NCBI GenBank assembly: GCA_002104905.1
Contig: MCFE01000158.1
Location: 85,992 to 149,991, forward strand
Reading direction: 5' to 3'
DNA length: 64,000 nt
Source: Basidiobolus meristosporus CBS 931.73
Lineage: Eukaryota > Basidiobolomycota > Basidiobolomycetes > Basidiobolales > Basidiobolaceae
The translations under genes and the position numbers were made by a program. Positions 56,103-64,000 of the stretch are shown here, one piece after another. Position 1 is the stretch's first letter. The number at the start of each line of letters is the position of its first letter. The notes below the pieces were generated by a model. The model was not told the DNA's origin, ran no database searches, and saw nothing but the letters and a program-made list of their open reading frames with translations.

Positions 56103-57013
56103 TCACAAAAAATTTGTATTAACAAATCCGAGTTCATGTAATTTGAAAATGAAAGCCTTTTTATGAATATGAAACAGGATCGAGACCCAGTCAATTTTAG
56201 TTTTTGCTATGGGATTAGGAGTAGCAATCTTGATATCATCTGCATAGAGAGTTAGTAGTGGATAGGGAGAGTCTGGTGAGGGGCCTTTTGGAAATAAAGG
56301 AAAGTCATGTAGGAATATCACAAATAATAAGGGACCTAGTACAGATCCTTGGACTACTCCATTTGGAACCTCATAAGTCTCTGATGTACAACTTGGATGC
56401 AAAATTTTGGCTGAGTTCTCACAAAATAGAGAACGTACAAGAAGGGTCATTGGTAGTGTGGTAACTGCTAATAGCTTTCTCCAAAGCAGAGCTCTGTCCA
56501 CAGAGTCAAAGGCTTTGGTAATGTCAAACAGAATGGTTGGCAATGAGAATTGAAGTGAATGATCATGGCTTAGCACCACAGCCATATCCATGGAGAGTTT
56601 GGGCAAGAAGCCAAACTGAGAAGGATGGAATGGATATAGTTGAGATTGCAAGGATCTTGCTATTATAAGCTCAAAGATTTTCCGGCAGGTTGGTAGGAGT
56701 GAAACTGGCCGGTAAGAACCTGGGAGTGAGTGTTTCCCCTTCCCTTTGTATAAGGGTATTACATTTGCCTGTGACCAGGCCTTTGGGGTAGTCAATTGTT
56801 GGGCACAGATAGAGTAGAATGGGAGAAGTAAGTGACTCATTTTGGAGTAGCACACCTGGAGTAGATTGTAGGTAATCAAGTCATGTCCAGGTGCAGTATT
56901 TGCAGGAAGCTTCTTTAAAATTTTCTCCAGAAGCTTTGCTGAAACCACAATTGGAGATGTTGTACTGCTAGATATGTCACCAGTATGGTAGAAAGGAGGA
57001 GTGGGATGCACGG
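56103..57013 (-). pseudogene. LINE reverse-transcriptase fragment B
   Basis: Uninterrupted minus-strand frame with NTAPGHDLITYNLLQ, ANVIPLYKGKGKHSLPGSYR, LFDITKAFDSVDRALLW, VPNGVVQGSVLGPLLF and LYADDIKIAT: the fingers and palm of a non-LTR retrotransposon RT including the catalytic YADD. It is truncated at its 5' end by the LTR at 57014 (the first 30-odd codons of the open frame come from that LTR) and at its 3' end near 56150. No endonuclease part remains, so inactive despite the open frame. Confidence 0.85.
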
Positions 57014-58084
57014 TGTGGTGGTGTATAAGTCCAAGGGAGAGATACGTCCAACACTTCTCAAGTGTTTTGTGTGTGGGGTGTTCACTGGGTGCAATAACCT
57101 CTGGCAAAAGCTTGCTAGGAATACTTGGGTTCTGTCTCTAATCTAATGTGAAGGGGAATAAAGCCACAAGCTTGTCAAGGGAAAACTATTGAGCTACAAT
57201 CCCCAACTTAGTTGGCGTCTTAACAAAAGTATGTGCTGGGTTCAGCGTCCTTTGAGATGACAATGTACTAAAGCTTCCAAAGTCAAAACAACTGTAAACT
57301 CCACCAGCAGGGACTTGATAAGAATGCAGCTGTGGTCAATAGTTACAAAGACAGAAAAGTATCTTTGCCTGTACAAGAACAAACTTGGGAAAGAATCAAA
57401 TATAATAAAAGATACCTACTCTGAGTATTCCTCACAAGTAGTGCCTCCAAGGTCAGTTGGCTGTCAGCGCGGTGTCCTGGGAGTGTCCTGTGGTCTAGGG
57501 TTGGAAGTTCAGGTAGCAGCAGGTAGCAGTGATCACACTAATTAACAAGTCGGTATATTGATAAAAGGGATGATGATTTATTGTTGAGGGATAGCCTCCC
57601 TTATATACTTTTCTCACTGGCTAAGTGATTACTAATCATGGTGTTCCAGAAGGTTCTGGAGATCAATAGAAATCTTAATGACATCAGAATGACCTAAGAA
57701 TGTTCTAAGTAGGTGCCGGAAGGTTCTAAGAGGCACAGCACATCCAACCAATCAGGAATCAGTATTCTGAAACCTATGTAACATGGGGATACCATATATG
57801 GTATGGAAATGGTAGGGATGGTGACACGGGCTGATCATGTGTCACGGGTACTGGCGCGGGTACTTGCCTAATATAGAAGTACTTATAGCTAGTAATCTTA
57901 CATAAAGTGAGGGGTAACTTATGCAATAAGGTAAGCAGGTGTGATAGTCAACTGGCTTATGGGATAGTACTGATTGGGTAAGACAAATGGGATAAAACTA
58001 AAATAAGTGTAGTAGAGATATAGGGAAGTAGAAAATAAGGGAATGAGCACATCTGTCAGTGGGTGTCACTGTCACCCCACTACA
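57014..58084 (-). repeat. 3' LTR of the young gypsy element (1071 bp)
   Basis: On the minus strand runs TGTAGTGGGG to CACCACCACA. Differs from the visible 884 bp of the other LTR (63117-64000) at only about five positions by eye, so integration was recent. Confidence 0.88.
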
Positions 58085-58100
58085 TCCACCCCCCTCTCAG
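58085..58100 (-). promoter_or_regulatory. Polypurine tract
   Basis: CTGAGAGGGGGGTGGA on the minus strand, immediately 5' of the 3' LTR: the expected plus-strand primer of reverse transcription. Confidence 0.8.
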
Positions 58101-58165
58101 CTTTGAACTTGGGTCAAAGCAAACTAATCTTGATGTGCAAAATTCCTATGCTTGAATAACTTAAG

Positions 58166-61100
58166 TCAATTTCCAGCAACTGGTGCTCTCAACTGGGTGT
58201 TGTCAAGCTCAGATATGTAATAACTTCCATTTCCAATCACTTTGGAAATGAGGTAGGGGCCAGTCCATTTGTTGTCAAACTTCCGACTCCATTGCTTGTC
58301 CAAGGTAGAATCATAGAGTAATACTGGGTCTCCTAGTGATAGTGGTTTTGGTCTTGTTGGGTGTGATTTGTCAAAGGGCACCTTGTTCTTTAGTCGTGTA
58401 TGCTTAAGTTGTTCAGCAGCTCTGCTGATATTCAAGTCATGGTGATCAAGTTGCTGTATGCGAGTTGCAAGGAGGTCTTCAGTCTGCATATTGGATCTCC
58501 AATTCAATGAGTTCCAAGTGACTGTGTTTAACTCAACTGGTAGTATGCAGTCATGTCCATAGAGTAGCTTGAATGGCGATAATCCAGTTGTCCTCTTAGT
58601 AGTAATTCTATCTGCCCAGAGTGCTAGATGTAATTGCTGTGGCCACAGTGTTGTGTTATTCTCACAGGTCTTGACAAGAGAGTTCACCAATGGTCCATGT
58701 CCTCTCTCTATCATTCCATTGGCTTGAGGGTGGTAAGCAGTTGTAAAAGCAATGTGTATCTTGTACTTTGAGCACAACTCCTGGATCATTTGGGATGTCA
58801 TCTCTCCTCTGTCAGCAACAAACTGTTGGATGCAGCCAAATCTGCAGATGATGTCTTCAAGTATAAATCTCCATATGGTATGGCTCTTGTTGTTGGGCAA
58901 GGCTCGAGCCTCTGCCCATCCACTAAGGTCATCTCTAGCAACAATCAAGTACTTTTTTGATCCAGCTGTTGGCATGTGGACAAGGTCGATACCAACCTTT
59001 TGCCATTGACAGATTGTGTAAGTAGGATGCAGTGGTTCTTCATAACGCTTTGAGGATCTCTTCTGGCAGGCTACACATGACTCAACAAAGTGTTGGATAT
59101 CATAGTACATGTTTTCCCAGTAGTACCTCTGAGCTGTAGTATTGTATGTGGCTTCTTGTCCTCTATGTCCTCCTGGTTCTCCTTGGTGGATACTTGTCAT
59201 GATGTTCAGTTGCTCTTGAGGGGTAGTGACTACTCTTCTTGGCATAAGTCCAGGTTTCACTCGCTTAAAGAGAAGATCATCTTTAAGATAGTAGTGGTGT
59301 GCCTTCTTCCTGAGTTTTCTAAACTCCTGAATATCCATCCAACTAGGTTTCTTAAGTGTCCTTAGATATTCCTTGATAAGACTCCAGGTAGTTCTCTCTT
59401 GGTCTTTGATGGCAATCTGTTGGATCTCTGCATCAATAATATCATCAAAGTGAGGGTCCAAGTCTTCAAATAATTGTGGTCCCTTCCTGGAGAGTGCATC
59501 AGCCACAACATTTGTCTTGCCAGGGATATGTTTGACCTCAAAGTCAAACATTTTCAGCCATGCCATCCATTGGTTTGTGGCATCATCAAGTAGGTCAGGC
59601 TTGTTGATCATTCCTATCAGTGGCTTGGCATCTGTCTCCAGGATAAAATGTGTCATGTAGAGTTGTGACTTCAGTTTCCTCAGCATCTTCACAACTCCTA
59701 GTAGTTCTCTCTTAATCTGTGAGTATCTTTGTTCTCTAGGAGAGAATAGGCAGCTCTCATATCTGCAGGCATAGCGGTTGCCATCTTCATCATCTTGTCC
59801 AAGTAGTGCTCCAGCTCCTATGGGGCTTGCATCCACTGTCAAAATAGGTGGGCATTCAGTGTTTTGATAGTCAAGAGGTCTCAGAACTGGTGGAGATACT
59901 AAGGCCTCTTTCAGTAATTGCATGGCTTCTTCTTGCTCTTCTCCCCAGATAAATGGGGTGTTCTTTCTCTGTAGTCAGTAAATTGGTTCTGCTATCTCAG
60001 AAAATCTTGGGATCCAGATCCTAAAGAACCCACAAGCAGCCACAAAGCCACAAGCTTGTGTGAGATTTGTGGGGGTAGGCCAGTTGCATATCTTTTGTGT
60101 CTTGGAGTCTCCAGGTGAACGACCAAAGGTGTTGCATTTTTGTCCAACAATGGATATCTCTGATACACCAAAGCTGCTTTTCTCACCACTGATGGTGAGT
60201 CCAGCTTCTTCAATGGCTCCTAATATGGCATCATTGTCTGCAATATGGTCATAGACAAACTTTCTTACTCCAGGCATAACTTCAGTGGTGTCCCGGAATT
60301 TTGATCCTTTGATGCCTATGTCATCCACAAAGACAGCAAGTTTCTCAGGTATAAACTGATACAGCACATTTACCATGCATCTCTGGAACTGAGCCACGGA
60401 GTTTGTAGCCCCTTGGCTGAGTCTTGTCATCCTTAACAGTCCAAATGGTGTCTGAAGTGCAAACATATCTCTTGATGTCTCATCAAGGGGGATCTGGTCA
60501 TATCCTGAGTAGAGATCATATGTTGAGTAGATGGAGTGGCCACTAAAGCTTTCTGCAAAGTCATCAATAGATGGGGTATAGCAGCATCTCTGATAGTGAC
60601 AGCATTTGCAGGTTGCATGTCTTGAATGAATCGGAGCTTTCCATTCTTCTTTTTGGTCACAAACCATCTGTTAGCATAGGGTCCATGGCAAGGTTCTAGG
60701 ATACCAGCTTCTATCTTCTTCTTAAGTAGGTCATGCACATCAGCTTGGAGTCCTCTGGGCAGTGGGTAAGGCTTAAATGACCAGGGTGTGTGGGGCACTG
60801 TATGAATCTTGATGGGTTTTTCAACCAATGTCTTTAAGAGTCCCATCTCCTTGTCATTATATGAGAAGACCTTATCATGTCTTTTCAAGGTCTCCTTGAA
60901 TAATAGTATCTCCTCTGGTGTTAGGTTTCCATCACCAATGATAAGTTGCTTAAGTCTCTCAGGTGTAAGTCGTATATCATCTGGTGTTTTTTCTGGTGGT
61001 CTAATGTAATCAGCAGGTCAAGATCCATCAGTCAGTGGGGTAAGTGATGGTCTAATCTTCTGTTCTACTGTCTTGTATTTTGTTTGAACCATAGCTGTTT

Positions 61101-62976
61101 GCTCCTGTATACCTAATGAGCAGCTCCAAATGTTGGGGTGTATATTGTCAGGCTCTTCATCTTCTTCCATAACAAGATGTGCCTTCTGGCAAGCAGTATG
61201 TGTCCTCTTATTGTTGGGTGTTACACCACAGAAGGTTGACTGTAGTCCTGGGTTGGATCCTTGTATGGTGTACCATACTGACCCATTGGAATAGTTGGTA
61301 GTTGTAGCCTTAGTACTGGTTTCCCATGGTCTACCTAGCAGAAGGTCAAAGTTTGCCTTCTGGCAGATGAAGAGGGGAAGCCAGACCTTGATTCCTTGTA
61401 CCTCAATAGGAAACTTGTGTACTACACCATAGAGTGGACTAGATCCTGAGTTTGCATCAGTCATGTTCCATCCAATATCTCTATCAACAGGCAGTAGCTC
61501 CTTGCTTTTAAGTGTCTTCCAGAAGTCTAGCGGCATAACACAAATCTCTGAGCCACTGTCAATATGGCAGTCAACAGGGTCATCATATATATACCCTTTC
61601 ACCACAGCAGTTGCAACTGAGTAAAAGGTCTTATATTCAGTAGTGTTGTCATCCTTTTGGTGGTCTTCATGGTTTGTCTGAATTATATGAGTGTCCATAT
61701 GTTCAACAGCTTGTTGTCTTGTTCTAAGCTGCTCATCAAAGGTCTTCCTAACAGATGGGGATACACTCATGATTTCTCCAACCGACAAAGTGAGGTTCTG
61801 CTTCAGCAGCTTCTCAGTAATCAGTTGAGGGCTTGAGTAGCTTGCTATCTTTGAGGTCATCTGAAAGTGAGGCAATGGATCTTGGGTGGGCAGCATACTA
61901 GGCCTCTTGTCAATAACAACTTCAGGTTCTTCAAATCGTGGTCTTCTAAGGATGGGTTTGGCAGGTTCTTCAGGGAGGTGTCTTTTGGTAGCAAAGGCAT
62001 CAACTTCATATTGTCTGTTGTCAGGGCTGCTTGGATTCACTTTATGAGTCCCAATAGGGGCATCAACAGTAATCTTTCTGGTTGCTGAGTCAGATTTCTG
62101 GAAAAGGGCTCTCATCCCTCCTCTTCAGAAATTAGTGGGAATCCTTCTTCCTTCCTTGTCAGCAAGCATTCCATCAGCATCAAACTGTACTGCTCCTTCT
62201 CTGAGTAGCTGACTAAGCTCTGAGCATTCTTGTCTGGCATGCTGAGTAGAGTCACACCAGATGCAGTGCCTGGGCAAAGGTCTTTGTCCCTCAGTAGCAA
62301 CCTCAGCTGAGCCATTAATCTTGAGGGCTAGCTTCTGTAGCTGTTCAGCAAGTTGGTCAATTCTGTTGGTAGTGTAGGTCTGATTGTCAGCAGCAGCACT
62401 CCTTGGCTCCTTGGTTGACTGGTCTGGCAGATTAGATGTCAGGAGTCTCATAAAGGTAGAAGTTTGCTTTGCCTCTAGGAGAACACGTTTCATCTCTGCA
62501 AAGCAAGGAATGCCAGACTTGTCATCCTTGGCTGCATGTAAGTCAACTTTCCTTGCCAAGTCCTGGGGAAGCCCTTGTGCAAGGTAAAGTGTCATGGTAA
62601 ACTCAGTTATAGCCTGGGACTCTAGGAGTGGCTTGGCCATATCTTCATACTGTTGAATGAACTCTTCAAGTGGTAGCTTGGAAAGTCCAGTTCTTCCAAA
62701 GTGCCTGAGGTCTTCAATTCCATAGTATATCTGGGGTCTACCATACTCGGTCTGTAGGTAGGTCTTCATTAAGGCCCAGTCAGTGAGAATGTCTCCTTGT
62801 CTGAGAAGCTTAGTGGTAATATCATTGGTGCAGTAGTAGGGGAAGTCTTCAGCCATTTCTTGTTCAGATAGGCTGCACATCTTGCAGAGCTTCTCCCATT
62901 TGAATATGAAGCTTTCCACATTCTTTCCATCAAACTGTGGGGCTCCATGTGAGAGTGGTAATGGCATAGAGTTCAT
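58166..62976 (-). pseudogene. Ty3/gypsy gag-pol polyprotein, nearly intact
   Basis: Gag from ATG 62976, ending in a CX2CX4HX4C zinc knuckle (CIWCDSTQHARQEC, about residues 240-253). TGA at 62125-62127, then in the same frame protease (DCHIDSGSEICVM, 61018-62115). TGA at 61018-61020, then RT start (EKPIKIHTVPHTPW, ILEPCHGPYANRWF, KKKNGKLRFIQD). A one-base loss in a C-run (60573-60576) shifts frame. RT continues STYDLYSGYDQIPL, LSQGATNSVAQFQR and FVDDIG; TGA at 59975-59977. RNase H (TVDASPIGAGALLGQ) and integrase (HQGEPGGHRGQEATY, HPQANGMIERGHGPLVNS) follow in one 585-codon frame. So three in-frame TGAs and one frameshift in an otherwise complete 4.8-kb coding region. Confidence 0.9.
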
Positions 62977-63095
62977 TTTGGGCAGGTAGGTTGGTGTTGT
63001 AATCTTGGTAATATCGGTAGTCTCTTTTCAATAGGTGGATAACAGCTCAAATCTTCAGGTAAATCTTGTTGGGTCCTAGGGAGCTTGTATGAACC

Positions 63096-63112
63096 CCCCA
63101 CGTTGGGTGCCA
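63096..63112 (-). promoter_or_regulatory. Candidate primer-binding site
   Basis: TGGCACCCAACGTGGGG on the minus strand, four bases inside the 5' LTR (63117). Begins TGG, as needed to pair with a tRNA 3' CCA end. The specific tRNA is not identified. Confidence 0.75.
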
Positions 63113-63116
63113 AATA

Positions 63117-64000
63117 TGTGGTGGTGTATAAGTCCAAGGGAGAGATACGTCCAACACTTCTCAAGTGTTTTGTGTGTGGGGTGTTCACTGGGTGCAATAA
63201 CCTCTGGCAAAAGCTTGCTAGGAATACTTGGGTTCTGTCTCTAATCTAATGTGAAGGGGAATAAAGCCACAAGCTTGTCAAGGGAAAACTATTGAGCTAC
63301 AATCCCCAACTTAGTTGGCGTCTTAACAAAAGTATGTGCTGGGTTCAGCGTCCTTTGAGATGACAATGTACTAAAGCTTCCAAAGTCAAAACAACTGTAA
63401 ACTCCACCAGCAGGGACTTGATAAGAATGCAGCTGTGGTCAATAGTTACAAAGACAGAAAAGTATCTTTGCCTGTACAAGAACAAACTTGGGAAAGAATC
63501 AAATATAATAAAAGATACCTACTCTGAGTATTCCTCACAAGTAGTGCCTCCAAGGTCAGTTGGCTGTCAGCGCGGTTTCCTGGGAGTGTCCTGTGGTCTA
63601 GGGTTGGAAGTTCAGGTAGCAGCAGGTAGCAGTGATCACACTAATCAACAAGTCGGTATATTGATAAAAGGGATGATGATTTATTGTTGAGGGATAGCCT
63701 CCCTTATATACTTTTCTCACTGGCTAAGTGATTACTAATCATGGTGTTCCAGAAGGTTCCGGATATCAATAGAAATCTTAATGACATCAGAATGACCTAA
63801 GAATGTTCTAAGTAGGTGCCGGAAGGTTCTAAGAGGCACAGCACATCCAACCAATCAGGAATCAGTATTCTGAAACCTGTGTAACATGGGGATACCATAT
63901 ATGGTATGGAAATGGTAGGGATGGTGACACGGGCTGATCATGTGTCACGGGTACTGGCGCGGGTACTTGCCTAATATAGAAGTACTTATAGCTAGTAATC
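63117..64000 (-). repeat. 5' LTR of the young gypsy element (runs off the window)
   Basis: The first 884 bp match 57014-57897. The remaining about 190 bp, with the TGTAGTGGGG end and the outer target duplication, lie beyond position 64000. The flank to compare is CACGG at 57009-57013. Confidence 0.88.

Noticed and set aside
59975-62127. TGA reassigned as a sense codon in this genome
   Set aside because: The deacetylase, bZIP, TspO, SAM/HMG, ATP23, F-BAR and chitin synthase genes all end at TGA exactly where their families end, so TGA is a normal stop here.
1-64000. CRISPR arrays, operons, bacterial origin, tRNA or rRNA genes
   Set aside because: Spliceosomal introns and fungal families exclude a prokaryote. 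The tandem repeats are direct and lack spacer structure. Scanning for tRNA B-box-like GGTTCRA motifs gave no credible cloverleaf.

Overview
The window is eukaryotic and almost certainly fungal. Protein genes carry short GT-AG introns (about 52-102 bp where I could place them). They include a division I chitin synthase, a chitin/polysaccharide deacetylase, a sulfur-regulator-type bZIP factor and a KP4-like killer-toxin homologue. The gene set (SAM+HMG-box protein, caprin-like protein, secreted CHAP hydrolases, Plavaka and Harbinger transposons, large nested repeats) fits an early-diverging, repeat-rich fungus (zoopagomycete or mucoromycete grade, for example Basidiobolus-like) better than a compact Dikarya genome. 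The species is inference, not seen.

Layout. (1) 1-24.9 kb is a transposon graveyard: an unidentified decayed ORF cluster; Ty3/gypsy relics in both orientations; two copies of a Harbinger-like DNA transposon and two short non-autonomous relatives; two decayed Plavaka-type transposons; Ty1/copia fragments. Many are nested, so insertion order and exact target duplications can be read. (2) About 25.8-51 kb is a gene island with higher GC and no recognisable transposons. In order it holds a secreted unknown protein (-), ribosomal protein uS5/RPS2 (+), a CE4 deacetylase (-), a MetR/CYS-3-like bZIP (+), TspO (+), a SAM/HMG-box/AT-hook protein (+), ATP23 (-), an F-BAR/DEP/RhoGAP protein (+), a caprin-like RNA-binding protein (-), an unknown protein (-), chitin synthase (-), three tandem secreted CHAP-domain hydrolases (-), and a KP4-like toxin gene plus the relic of a second copy (-). 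(3) 51.8-64 kb is repeats again: a decayed LINE, a solo 697-bp LTR, a very AT-rich 2-kb island with a zinc-motif ORF of giant-virus character, a second LINE, and a young gypsy element with about 1.07-kb LTRs that runs off the right edge.

Themes. Chitin synthase and the CE4 deacetylase are cell-wall genes. The CHAP and KP4-like genes form a cluster of secreted, TATA-box-driven putative antimicrobial proteins showing recent duplication, recombination and loss. The repeats show strong CpG decay, including in-frame TGA codons most simply explained as CGA to TGA; host genes here use TGA as a normal stop. Exon boundaries were placed by eye from splice signals and reading frame. Each multi-exon gene I give closes to a whole number of codons, but none has been checked against transcripts.
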